From Dietzia sp. NCCP-2495 (GTDB lineage Bacteria > Actinomycetota > Actinomycetes > Mycobacteriales > Mycobacteriaceae), in the NCBI RefSeq assembly GCF_026011735.1, contig NZ_BRVN01000003.1:124001-188000 (forward strand): a stretch of DNA of 64,000 nucleotides. Direction: 5' to 3'. Shown piece by piece: positions 24,629 to 33,900 of this stretch. The notes beneath the pieces were generated by a model. The model was not told where the DNA came from and did not search any database. It saw only the letters and a list, made by a program, of their open reading frames with translations. The position numbers and the translations under genes are program-made. Each line of letters begins with the position of its first letter. Position 1 is the first letter of the stretch.

Positions 24629-24790
24629 TCAGAGCGAGCCGACGATGTTGCCGACCGAGCCGACGACGGTGCCCGCAACGTCCTCGGCGGCGGTGGAGCC
24701 GGTGTTGAGGAAGCCGTTGGCGGCGGTGGAGCCGGTGCCGATGAGGTCGGTGAAGAAGCCGACGACGCCGTTGAAGATCTTCTCGATCAT
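24629..24790 (-). CDS. small peptide B (53 aa), paralogue of peptide A
   Basis: 53 residues starting MIEKIFNGVVGFFTDLIGTG. Lacks a signal peptide, cysteine and tryptophan; alternates hydrophobic and small residues, ending VVGSVGNIVGSL. Shares ANG-NTGS and the glycine spacing with peptide A. GGAAGGAT lies 7 nt before ATG 24790, similar to the AAAGGACC of gene A. The first half is more hydrophobic than that of A, so the two could form a hetero-oligomer as PorA/PorH do; this is inference from size, pairing and expression signals. Confidence 0.7.
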   Translation of the reverse strand: MIEKIFNGVVGFFTDLIGTGSTAANGFLNTGSTAAEDVAGTVVGSVGNIVGSL

Positions 24791-24918
24791 GGTGATGATC
24801 CTTCCGTTCGTGCTCGCGACACACTCTGCGTCGCGACGACTGTGGTTGAGCCCCAAGGGGACTCAATGTCAGGTCCCCCGTGAGGGACTCGCCAAGTTCA
24901 TCTCGAACTCACGGCGGA

Positions 24919-24924
24919 ACGTTA
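24919..24924 (-). promoter_or_regulatory. -10 TAACGT of peptide gene B
   Basis: Minus strand, in the block tccgTAACGT, identical to that of gene A. A GGTGAT hexamer is 18 nt upstream, similar to GATGAC of gene A. Confidence 0.6.
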
Positions 24925-25026
24925 CGGAGACGGGGCCTCGGAATCACCCTGAGGCCGGGTTTGGCCCCCGATTTCCGTTCCGCCGATACTTAGGTTCGCT
25001 GCATAAACGGCATTTCTGTTCTTATC

Positions 25027-25042
25027 TATGAAACGAATCACA
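25027..25042. promoter_or_regulatory. CRP/GlxR-like site TATGA-N6-TCACA
   Basis: One mismatch to TGTGA-N6-TCACA. It lies 237 bp upstream of ATG 24790, nearly the same distance as the site of gene A, and 104 bp upstream of argJ, so it could serve either. Confidence 0.55.
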
Positions 25043-25132
25043 AACGGGTCACGATCGCATGTATTGGCGGTGTCGCCGGGGCTCTGCGGGGACCACCGAG
25101 GGCCCGTCGATGACATCCGTCGCGGCGGCGGG

Positions 25133-25138
25133 GGACAA
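25133..25138 (+). promoter_or_regulatory. candidate -10 (GACAAT), leaderless
   Basis: 7 nt before ATG 25146; keeps A2 and T6. Confidence 0.35.
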
Positions 25139-25145
25139 TAGGGAC

Positions 25146-26378
25146 ATGACTGACTCGACCGACCCCTCCGCGTCGATCCCGCTTCCCGCCGGATTCCGAG
25201 CCCACTCGGGTGCCGCGGGACTGCGCGAGGACGGTGACGATGTCGTCGTCGTCGTCAACGACGGCCCGACACCCTCCTCCTCGGCGGTCTTCACCCGGTC
25301 CCTCTTCGCCGGGCCCTCGGTGGTCCTCAGCCGCGCCAACGCGGCGAGCGGCCGTGCGCGTGGAGTCGTGGTGGTGGCCAAGAACGCGAACGTCGCCACC
25401 GGCGAGCAGGGCATGGCCAACGCGCGCGAGGTCCTCGACCGCACCGCGGCGGCCGTCGGGGTCCCGGCCGACGACCTGCTCATCGCGTCCACCGGCGTGA
25501 TCGGCCGCCAGTACCCCATGGACCTGCTGCGCACCCACCTCGACGGGCTCGCCGGCGAGGAGTTCCGCGCCGACGCGCGGGCCGTTGCCACCGCGATGAT
25601 GACCACGGACACGCACGCCAAGACGTCGGTGAGGGGAATGACGACGACGACGGGGACCGCTGCCCGGGTCGTGGGCATCGGCAAGGGCGTCGGGATGATC
25701 GAACCCGACATGGCCACGATGATCGCGGTGATCCTCACCGACGCCGCCGTGGAGCCCGGCGTGCTGGACGCCGCGTTCAGGGCCGCGGTGGACGACACGT
25801 TCAACTGCCTGTCCGTCGACACGGACACCTCCACCTCGGACACCGCGATCGCGCTCGCCAGCGGTGAGGCGGGCGAGGTGGCCGAGATCGAGCTGCGGGC
25901 GGCCCTGCGCGAGGTGTGCCTGGACCTGACCCGGCAGCTCGCACGCGACGGCGAGGGGGCCACGAAGCTGCTCACCGTCGAGGTGACGGGCGCGCGCGAC
26001 CGCGACCAGGCCAAGCGCGTCGCCAAGGCGATCCTCAACTCGCCGCTGGTCAAGACCGCCGTGCACGGCGCCGACCCGAACTGGGGGCGCGTGGCCATGG
26101 CGATCGGAAAATGCCACGACGACACGGACATCGACCCCGAGCGCGTACGCATCGTCTTCGGCGACCTCGAGACGTACCCCGCGTTCCCCGGCGAGGCCGA
26201 GCTCGAGCGGCTCACCGAGATCATGCGGGCCGAGGAGGTCACCATCGCGGTGGATCTCGGTGTCACCGACAGCGGCGCCGACGGTGAGGCCGGCGGCAGT
26301 GCGGACGGGTCCTGCACCGTCTACGGATGCGACCTCACGCGTGAGTACATCTCGATCAACGCGGACTACACGACGTGA
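25146..26378 (+). CDS. argJ: ArgJ-type glutamate N-acetyltransferase
   Basis: 410 residues. ArgJ transfers the acetyl group from N-acetylornithine to glutamate (and may use acetyl-CoA) in the cyclic arginine pathway. The self-cleavage/nucleophile region is GVGMIEPDMATMIAV, near residue 184; the threonine of MATM is kept, while the usual Asn before it is Asp. Other family segments: TTDTHAKTS, SVDTDTSTSDTAIALASG, and HGADPNWGRV. The gene stands alone: no argC, argB, argD or argF is nearby. The next gene overlaps its stop by 4 nt. Confidence 0.85.
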   Translation: MTDSTDPSASIPLPAGFRAHSGAAGLREDGDDVVVVVNDGPTPSSSAVFTRSLFAGPSVVLSRANAASGRARGVVVVAKNANVATGEQGMANAREVLDRTAAAVGVPADDLLIASTGVIGRQYPMDLLRTHLDGLAGEEFRADARAVATAMMTTDTHAKTSVRGMTTTTGTAARVVGIGKGVGMIEPDMATMIAVILTDAAVEPGVLDAAFRAAVDDTFNCLSVDTDTSTSDTAIALASGEAGEVAEIELRAALREVCLDLTRQLARDGEGATKLLTVEVTGARDRDQAKRVAKAILNSPLVKTAVHGADPNWGRVAMAIGKCHDDTDIDPERVRIVFGDLETYPAFPGEAELERLTEIMRAEEVTIAVDLGVTDSGADGEAGGSADGSCTVYGCDLTREYISINADYTT

Positions 26379-26905
26379 CGGGCGGTGGCGGCGCGGCGGC
26401 CGGGGAGTCAGTCGGCGCGGAGACCGGGCAGTCGGCCGGCGCAGCGGCCGGCCTCTCACCGAGCGACCTCGAGGAGATCCGCGCGGTGTTCGCCCGGCGG
26501 CTCTACGTCATGGACACCAAACAGTGGGAGCACTACGGACCGTGCCACACCGAGGACGTGGTGAGCGAGTCGTGGTCCGCGGAGGGCGGGGCGCCGCAGG
26601 TGCGTGGTCGCGAGGCGCTCACCGACGCGATCCGGCGGACGCTCGACGGGGACGCGCCCGTGACGAGCGTGCACCACGGGCACACGCCGCTGATCGAGTA
26701 CGCCGGGCCGGACCCGGAGACCGGGGAGCCGACCGCCACCGGGATCTGGGCGATGGAGGACCTGCTGTGGTGGAGCGTCGACGGCGCCGAGCGGCACCTC
26801 CACGGCTGGGGGCACTACCACGAGCGCTACCGCCGGGTGGACGGTCAGTGGCTCATCTCGTACCGGCGGCTCGAGCGGATCCGTGTCGAGAAGACCCGGG
26901 GCTGA
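26375..26905 (+). CDS. SnoaL/NTF2-like protein
   Basis: 176 residues from GTG 26375, overlapping the argJ stop codon (GTGA), so translation is probably coupled. After a Gly/Ala-rich head, the alpha+beta cone fold is recognisable: LEEIRAVFARRLYVMDTKQWEHYGPCHTEDV, REALTDAIRRTL, VHHGHTPLIEYA, HLHGWGHYHERYRRVDGQWLISYRRLERIRV. Members are enzymes or ligand binders for small hydrophobic molecules. No link to arginine synthesis is known, so the coupling may be accidental. Confidence 0.75.
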   Translation: MTGGGGAAAGESVGAETGQSAGAAAGLSPSDLEEIRAVFARRLYVMDTKQWEHYGPCHTEDVVSESWSAEGGAPQVRGREALTDAIRRTLDGDAPVTSVHHGHTPLIEYAGPDPETGEPTATGIWAMEDLLWWSVDGAERHLHGWGHYHERYRRVDGQWLISYRRLERIRVEKTRG

Positions 26906-26911
26906 GCGGGC

Positions 26912-27916
26912 TCAGCCGGCCGGGTTCGGACTGCGGCGGGCCATCGTCAGCAGGGTCTCGCGGGTGGAGTTCCAGACCTCGCCGGTGATATCGCCCCACG
27001 GGTCATGGCCGCCGGGGACGAGCGTGAGGCGAGCGTTGTCGCCGGCCTGCCGGGCCGCGCGGACGTAGGCCTCGGACTGCTCGGGCAGGACCACCGTGTC
27101 CTCGCTCCCGTGGATGCACACCACGGGGACACCGGTGGGCACGTGCGTCACGGGGGAGGCGTCGACATAGCGTTCGCGGCGCTCGTCCGGGCGGCCACCG
27201 AGGAGTCGGTGGACGTAGACATCACCCGCACGCTCGGCCATGAGCAGGTCCGCGACCCCGGCGAGTGAGACGCACCCCGCGACCGGGACGACCGGGTCCG
27301 CGCCCGGCAATTTCGAGGGCAGTCCCTGCCGACCGGCCACCCACAGGGCGAGGTGCCCGCCGGCGGAATGCCCGGCCACCACGACCCTGCGCAGGTCGAG
27401 TCGGCCGTTCAGGCCAGCAGAGATCTCGGCCAGGTGATCCACCGCGTTGCACACGTCGGCGACGGTGGTGGGCCAGCCGCCGCCCGAGGCGACCCTGCGG
27501 TACTCGATATTCCACACGGCCACGTCGAAGGACGCCAGGTCCCGGGCCTGGTTCTCCATGTACGTCAGGCCGAGGGAGTCGAGCCAGCCGCCGCCGTGGA
27601 CGAGGACCACCACCGGGTACGCCGGATTGGCGGAGTCGGGGAGGTAGAGGTCACCGAAGGTCTGTCCATCGGTGTCGCCCGGGTCGTCGTAGTAATACCG
27701 TCGCGGTTCACGGACCGGAACCGCGCCCTCCGGCGGCCGGTAGGGGCGCGGTTCGACGGCATCGGGATTCGGGGCGTCCCGTGCGCGTTCGTCCGCACGT
27801 CGGTCCTCGCGGTCGTCGAGTGCCGAGGTCGCCGCCCACCCTGCTGCGCCACCGATTCCGGCCGCGAGTCCGATCAGGACCGAACGGCGGGTTCGGTCGG
27901 TCCTCGGTCTGGGCAT
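26912..27916 (-). CDS. Tat-exported alpha/beta-hydrolase (BD-FAE/carboxylesterase-like)
   Basis: 334 residues. The N-terminus RTRRSVLIGLAAGIGGAAGW is a twin-arginine-like signal. The mature part has a VHGGGW oxyanion motif, the nucleophile motif GHSAGGHLALW, an HGSEDTVV acid loop and a late GGHDPW histidine, a full Ser-Asp-His triad of the esterase/lipase HGGG group. Substrate unknown. AGGAGG lies 12 nt before ATG 27916. It sits 40 bp after the fadD gene in the same direction and could be its last operon member. Confidence 0.8.
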   Translation of the reverse strand: MPRPRTDRTRRSVLIGLAAGIGGAAGWAATSALDDREDRRADERARDAPNPDAVEPRPYRPPEGAVPVREPRRYYYDDPGDTDGQTFGDLYLPDSANPAYPVVVLVHGGGWLDSLGLTYMENQARDLASFDVAVWNIEYRRVASGGGWPTTVADVCNAVDHLAEISAGLNGRLDLRRVVVAGHSAGGHLALWVAGRQGLPSKLPGADPVVPVAGCVSLAGVADLLMAERAGDVYVHRLLGGRPDERRERYVDASPVTHVPTGVPVVCIHGSEDTVVLPEQSEAYVRAARQAGDNARLTLVPGGHDPWGDITGEVWNSTRETLLTMARRSPNPAG

Positions 27917-27956
27917 ACGGCGGCAGGTCCTCCTGATATCTCGGTGCCGCCTGCGG

Positions 27957-29834
27957 CTAGGCGGTGCCGGCGACGATGTCGCGTTCCGCACCATCGTAGA
28001 ACGGGACGTACCCGTTCTTCTTGGACAGCACGAAGACCGGATCGTCGAAGGTGGAGGTGTCGAACGCCTGCTCGCGCAGTTCCGTCTTGCGGCTCTTGAA
28101 GGTCGAGGTGGTCTCGAGTTCTTCGGACAGGCGGATGAACTGCGGGACGGCGTAGGAGGGGAGGGTCTCGCGCAGGTGCCGGGCCAGTCCCTCGCCGTCG
28201 AACTCGGCGCCGTCGTGCATCCGGACGGCGGCCATGCCGGCCTTGCCGTCCGCGCCGGGAACCGCCACGCCGTAGACGACGGCCTGGTCCACGTCCGGGT
28301 AGGTACCGACGGCCGCCTCGACCTCGGTGGTGGCCACGTTCTCGCCCTTCCAGCGGAAGGTGTCGCCCAGACGGTCGACGAACGAGGCGTGCTTGAGGCC
28401 CTGGTCCAGCATGAGGTCGCCGGAGATGAACCAGGCGTCACCGTCGGTGAAGGCGTCGCGGACGATCTTCTTCTCCGTGGCCTCGGGGTCGGTGTAGCCG
28501 TCGAAGGGCTGCGAGGAGGAGATCCCGCTGAGCAGGAGGCCGACGCCGCCGGTGCCGACCCTGGTCAGGCGGCCGTCGGGCCCGCGGCTGGGCTGGCCGG
28601 TGTCCGGGTCGTAATCGACGATCGCGAAGTTCATCGGGCAGTAGCCGGTGGTGCGGGGGACGTTGAAGGCGTTGACGAAGGCGATGTTGCACTCGCTGGC
28701 GGCGTAGAACTCGCAGATCCGGTCGATCCCGAATCGCTCCTGGAACCTGGTCCAGAGTTCGGGGCGCAGGCCGTTGCCGGTCACGACGCGGATCGAGTGG
28801 TCGCGGTCGCCGGGGCCGGGGTCCTGGTTGAGGAGGTAGCGGCAGATCTCGCCGATGTAGATCGCGGCCGTGGCGCCCGAGGCGCGGGCCTGGTCCCAGA
28901 ACCGGGAGGCGGAGAAGTGCTCCTCGATGGCCATCGCGGCGCCGGCGGCGAGCACGCAGCCGAGCCCGACCGTGAGGGCGTTGTTGTGGTACATCGGCAG
29001 GGTGCAGAGGAGGACGTCGTCCTTCTTCAGGCGCACACCCGACAGGCCGAAGCCGGCCATCGCCCGGTTCCACCGGTAGTGGGACATAGTCGAGGCCTTG
29101 GGAAGGCCGGTCGTGCCGGAGGTGAAGATGTAGTACGCGGTCTCGGTTCCGACGGTTTCGGCCGTCTCCGGTGGGTTGACGTCGCCGACGGTGTCGCCGA
29201 GTCCGGCGAGCTCGTCCTCGAGCCAGGACATGTCGGCCAGGGACTCCGGTCGGTCACCGGCGGTCAGGCCGCTGTGGGGGAGGTCGACGGGGGAGCTGAC
29301 GGCGATCAGTTCGCCGATCCACTTCTCGCGGGGGACCGAGGCGGCGGCCTCGGCGCACTCGGCGCCGACGAGCACCACGCGGGACTGCAGGATGTTCTGC
29401 GAGTGGTCGAGCACCTCGCCGCGCTGGTGGTGGTTGAGCAGGCCGACCGAGGCGCCGGCCTTGACGGCTCCGAGGATCGCGAGCATGACCTCCGTGCGGT
29501 TCGACATGCACACCCCCACCACGTCACCGCGGGTCACGCCGTGGGCCTTGAGGACCTCGGCGATGCGGTTGGCGCGGCGGTTGGCCTCGCCGTAGGTGAC
29601 CGAGGTGCCGAGGAACCTGAGGAACAGCGAGTCGGGCCGGGATGCGGCGAGCTCCTCGAAACGACGGCCGATCGAGAGCGTGTCGTCCGGCCGTGAGGTC
29701 CGCACGATCCGCAGGCCGTTCAGGACCGACGGCAGGTTGCTCATGAGCGAGGGCAGCCCCTTGGCCAGATCGAGGGGGGACAGGGTCCGTGCCTCGTCGA
29801 TGCGGGAGCTGGTCGGTGCTGTCGTGCCGGTCAC
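27957..29834 (-). CDS. long-chain acyl-CoA synthetase (FadD6/FATP-type)
   Basis: 625 residues. AMP-forming ligase that activates fatty acids to acyl-CoA. Motifs: YIFTSGTTGLPKAS (ATP P-loop), FYAASECN, GDAWFISGDLMLDQG, and FRWKGENVATTEVEAAV (hinge). It resembles the very-long-chain FATP subgroup (M. tuberculosis FadD6). GTG 29834 has GAGGAG 6 nt upstream and overlaps the TetR stop codon by 4 nt, so it is translationally coupled to its regulator. Confidence 0.9.
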   Translation of the reverse strand: MTGTTAPTSSRIDEARTLSPLDLAKGLPSLMSNLPSVLNGLRIVRTSRPDDTLSIGRRFEELAASRPDSLFLRFLGTSVTYGEANRRANRIAEVLKAHGVTRGDVVGVCMSNRTEVMLAILGAVKAGASVGLLNHHQRGEVLDHSQNILQSRVVLVGAECAEAAASVPREKWIGELIAVSSPVDLPHSGLTAGDRPESLADMSWLEDELAGLGDTVGDVNPPETAETVGTETAYYIFTSGTTGLPKASTMSHYRWNRAMAGFGLSGVRLKKDDVLLCTLPMYHNNALTVGLGCVLAAGAAMAIEEHFSASRFWDQARASGATAAIYIGEICRYLLNQDPGPGDRDHSIRVVTGNGLRPELWTRFQERFGIDRICEFYAASECNIAFVNAFNVPRTTGYCPMNFAIVDYDPDTGQPSRGPDGRLTRVGTGGVGLLLSGISSSQPFDGYTDPEATEKKIVRDAFTDGDAWFISGDLMLDQGLKHASFVDRLGDTFRWKGENVATTEVEAAVGTYPDVDQAVVYGVAVPGADGKAGMAAVRMHDGAEFDGEGLARHLRETLPSYAVPQFIRLSEELETTSTFKSRKTELREQAFDTSTFDDPVFVLSKKNGYVPFYDGAERDIVAGTA

Positions 29835-30463
29835 GGATACTCCTCGGTGGGGATCGGGGTGGTCTGGGGGCGGGACGCGCCGCCGGCCAGACCACGCCAC
29901 GCGAGGTCGACGACGACGCCAGCGGCGACTTCGGTGGGCATGGAGTGTGCGGCGATCTGGTTGGCGACCGCCTCACCCGCACCGACGAGTGCGGTGGCCA
30001 CCACCTGGAGCACCTCGCGGCTGCGGGATTCGACCGAGTTCTGGGCGAGCAGGTCGGCGGTGAGGTCGACGAGGACCGATCGGGTCTTCTCGACCTCGTC
30101 CCGGAAGACCGGCTCGGCCATGGCCTGACGGTAGACGACCGTCCACGAGTCCGTGTTGGCATCGACGAATTCGAGGAACGCCTGGACCACGCTCTCGAGA
30201 CTGTCGCGGGGGCCGTCACTGCCCGTGGCGGCGCTGGTGAGTCCTTCGATCAGGCGACCGGACTCGCGGGCGACGCACGCGGAGAACAGTTCCTCTTTGG
30301 AGCCGTAGTACAGGTAGAGCATCGGCTTGGAGATGTTCGCGTCACGCGCGATGGTGTCCATCGATGCCGAGCGGTACCCGAGATCGGCGAAGACCCGGAT
30401 GGCGGAGTCGAGCATCTGCTGCTCTCGGATGGCGCGTGGGATGCGCTTTGTCTTGGCCGACAC
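29831..30463 (-). CDS. TetR-family transcriptional regulator
   Basis: 210 residues from GTG 30463 (GGAGGAG upstream). The N-terminal DNA-binding domain is typical: QQMLDSAIRVFADLGYRSASMDTIARDANISKPMLYLYYGSKEELF. The C-terminal ligand domain is helical and unassigned. First gene of a fadD operon, so a fatty acid or acyl-CoA is a likely inducer. A perfect dyad about 105 bp upstream is the likely operator. Confidence 0.9.
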   Translation of the reverse strand: MSAKTKRIPRAIREQQMLDSAIRVFADLGYRSASMDTIARDANISKPMLYLYYGSKEELFSACVARESGRLIEGLTSAATGSDGPRDSLESVVQAFLEFVDANTDSWTVVYRQAMAEPVFRDEVEKTRSVLVDLTADLLAQNSVESRSREVLQVVATALVGAGEAVANQIAAHSMPTEVAAGVVVDLAWRGLAGGASRPQTTPIPTEEYP

Positions 30464-30566
30464 AGTGCTCCTCCGGGCGGGTCGTGGATCGGTGGTCGTG
30501 GCCCGGGGATGAGGCGGGCTGCCGCGCGCCCGGACCTGACCCCGTGGTGTGTTCTGCCACACTAAC

Positions 30567-30580
30567 TTACCCGTCGGTAA
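30567..30580. promoter_or_regulatory. likely TetR operator TTACC-N4-GGTAA
   Basis: Perfect 5-bp dyad with a 4-nt centre, upstream of the TetR-fadD operon and in the gap to the divergent DUF2613 gene. TTAC/GTAA arms are common in TetR-family operators. Confidence 0.6.
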
Positions 30581-30726
30581 TAACGTATGGGTTTCTTCGT
30601 CATTCCGGGGTGCGGGACTCACTGCGCAGGGAGGTGGGCGGGGCGGGTGCTAGTCTGTGCCCGTCGGGGTGCCCTCGGGGCGCTCCATGATTCGCATTTG
30701 TCACACCGGAACGCAGGGAGAACTCG

Positions 30727-30894
30727 ATGAGCTTCGGTACCGGAGCGCTCGCCAGCGCAGTCGGCGGAATCGTCCTCGGCGGCATCGTCGCGTTCGGCGT
30801 CAACACCGCGATGGCCGAGAACTCGATCCCCGAGGTGCCGCAGCCGCCGGTCGACCAGGCCCTGCTCGGCCAGGTCGAGTACGGCGCGCGCTGA
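30727..30894 (+). CDS. DUF2613-type small membrane protein (Rv0236A-like)
   Basis: 55 residues starting MSFGTGALASAVGGIVLGGI. One hydrophobic helix or uncleaved signal anchor (7-30) followed by a Pro/Glu-rich tail (ENSIPEVPQPPVDQALLGQVEYG). It lies just before aftD, the place held by the small protein Rv0236A next to aftD in M. tuberculosis. A GGGAG site precedes ATG 30727. Function unknown; the linkage suggests a role with AftD. Confidence 0.8.
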   Translation: MSFGTGALASAVGGIVLGGIVAFGVNTAMAENSIPEVPQPPVDQALLGQVEYGAR

Positions 30895-30925
30895 CCCGCA
30901 CGCACCTTCACCTCCGCCGGTCCAG

Positions 30926-33900
30926 GTGATCCGCAGGGTCCGTCCCGGCGCCGGCGCGCGCGACGGCATCGTCGCGTTTCTCGCCTTTCTCCTGCTGGCC
31001 TGCCTGCAGTCGCCCGGCCTGATCGTCCCGGACACCAAGTACGACCTCGTCGCGGACCCCGTCGGGTTCCTCTCCGGTGCGACGCACCTGTGGACCGGCA
31101 TGTCCTTCGCCGGTCAGGTCCAGAACCAGGCGTATGGCTACCTGTTCCCGCAGGGTCCGTTCTTCGCCCTGTTCGACCTGGTGGGGATGCCCGACTGGCT
31201 GACCCAGCGCCTGTGGTGGGCGGTCGTACTCACCGTCGCCTACCTCGGGGTGGTGCGCGTCGCGGCGGCGCTGCGGATCGGCACCCGGTTCACCCGCGCC
31301 GTCGCCGGGGTCCTCTACGCGCTCGCGCCGCGCATGCTCGGCGATCTGGGCTCCATCTCCTCGGAGGTCTGGCCAGTCGCGCTCGCGCCGTGGGTGTTGC
31401 TGCCGGTCATCCGGGTGTTGCAGGGACGCATGTCCCCGCGGCGTGGTGGCGCGGGTGCGGCGCTCGCCCTGGCGTTGATGGGTGCGGTCAATGCCGTGGC
31501 CACCGCCGCGGCGTGCCTGCCGGCGATCCTGTGGTGGGCCATGCACCGGCCTTCTCGGACGTGGGCGCGACTCGCCGCGTGGTGGCTGCCGTTGTCGGCC
31601 GCGGTGTGCGTGTGGTGGGCAGTACCGTTGGTGCTGCTCGGTCGGGTGTCGCCGCCGTTCCTGGACTATATCGAGTCCGCCGAGGTCACCACCCGGTGGT
31701 CGTCCGCGACCGAGGCGTTGCGCGGCGCCGCGACGTGGGTGCCGTTCGTCTCGACCGACCGCACCGCCGGGGCAGCCCTCACGAGTGAGCCGGCGTTTGT
31801 CCTGGTCACCGGCGTGGTCGCGGCCGTGGGCGTCCTCGGTCTCCTGCGTCGGGAGATGCCGGCGCGCGGCAGGTTGATGGGGATCGCCGCGGTCGGGCTC
31901 GTCGCGATGACCGCCGCGTGGGTCGGCCCCGCCGGTGGTGGGCTCGCCGAGGCGGCGCGGGCGTTCCTCGACGGCGGCGGCGCGCCGTTGCGCAACGTCC
32001 ACAAGTTCGAGCCGCTGCTGCGACTGCCGCTCGTCCTGGGCGTCGCCCATCTGTTGGCGCACCTGCTCGCCGGGATCGGTCGTGACCGCCGGTCGGTGGT
32101 GGGCGCCCTGGCACATCCCGAGCGGGACAAGTCGGTGGCGCTGGCGATGATCGTGGTACTCGCGGCCTCGGTCTCGGTGGCGCCGGCGTGGCTCGGCCGA
32201 CTCGCCCCGGTCGGCGCGCACGAGAAGGTGCCGGACCACTGGACCGAGGCCGCCGCGTGGCTGTCGGAGAACGCGCCGGTCCCGGCAGATCCCACCGGGG
32301 CAGATCCGGCCGCCACCACGCGCGCGCTCGTCGTTCCCGGTTCCTCCTTCGGCCGTCAGGTGTGGGGGGTGACGCGTGACGAGCCGTTGCAGCCGCTCGC
32401 CGAGACCCCCTGGGCAGTTCGCGATTCGGTTCCCCTGCAGCCCGCCCCGGCGATCCGTGCCCTCGACGCCGTGCAGCGACGCCTCGCCGATGGTCGCCCC
32501 GCGCCGGGGATGGCGGCCACGCTCGCCTCGCTCGGCATCGGGTACCTGGTGGTGCGCAACGACCTGTCCGCCGACTCCGAGGCAGCCCGCCCGGTTCTGG
32601 TGCACGAGGCGATCGACGGATCGCCGGGGTTGGTGCGCGTCGCCGACTTCGGGGAACCGGTCAGTGCCGCGCCGGTCGAGGGCGGAGAGGGGGTAGAGGG
32701 CGGAGAGGGGGTAGAGGGCGGAAAGGGCGCCGGAAACGGCGGGAATGACGACGACGAGCCCGTCGTCGTCGCCGATTCCGGACTCCGGCCCGCGTATCCG
32801 GCGATCGAGATCTACCGCGTCGACTCCCGGCTGGGCTCGGACGCGACCCCGCCGGGGCCTCCGCGCTCGGCCACGGCCCCGTACACGGTGGAGCTGCGCG
32901 ACCTGCCGGTGGTGGCGGGCGGACCGGAGGCGATGGCCGCGCTGGACGACCTGCTGGCTTCCCGCGACGCGATCGGATCGCCCGCCCGTGTGACGCGCCT
33001 GCTCGAAGCCGATGCGCTCGCCGCCGGTGTCGGCCCGGCGACGGACCCGTTCCCGCGACCGAAGCCGGTCAACTCCGTTGGGCCGGTCCTCACCGATTCG
33101 CCGATGGACCGCGAGACCGACTTCGGGCGCCTCGACCACCACTCGTCCGCCGTGCGGGCCGAGGACGATCCGCGGCGGAGTCGAGGCACGGTGCCGGACT
33201 ACGCGGCCAGCGTCAACGGGCCCGCGGCCAGCATCAACGGGCCCGCGGCCAGCGTCGCCGACGACCAGCCCCCGCTGGCCCGCGCGACGTGGTGGGACGC
33301 GCGGGTGAGCGTGTCGTCGTCGGCGTCGGACTCCTCCCAGACCGGACAGGTGCTGCCCGCGCACTCGGTGGCCGCGGCCGTCGACGGCGACCCGGACACG
33401 ACCTGGCGCTCGGGAGGCTTCGGCTCGGGGTTCGGTGAGTGGATGGAGATCGAGACGTCCGAGCCCGTCGACCGGGCAGTCCTCCGGCTGACCGTGCCCG
33501 ATCCGTCCGCGGGGCCGGCGGTGACGTCCCTGCAGATCCGGACCGATTCCGGCACCACCTCGGTGTTCCCGACGCTGGGGGAGGAGACCACCGTCGCGCT
33601 TCCGCCGGGCCCCACGTCGCGGGTGCGGGTCACCGCGACCGGATTCGCGGACGGCACCCGGGGCACGTACTTCGAGATCGCCGACATCGGCCTGACCTCC
33701 CGGGGCGAGGACGTCCCGCTGCTGCGGACGATCGCTCTGCCGGAGCGGCCGGACGCGGGAGACCCAGCCGCGGGAGACACAGCGGTGGCACCGTCCGGGT
33801 GGCTCCTGCGCCAGGAACTGCCGGGGCGCTCGGACTGCGTCCACTCCGGCCAGACGGTGGACGGACTGGCTGGTGCGGAAGAGGAGACCGGGTCCGTCCG

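Larger units (their letters stand above)
24791..25145. other. 355-bp divergent regulatory region (peptide B / argJ)
   Basis: Contains the leader and promoter of peptide gene B, an AT-rich stretch (24985-25045) with a degenerate CRP/GlxR site, and the argJ promoter. No gene is supported. Confidence 0.7.
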
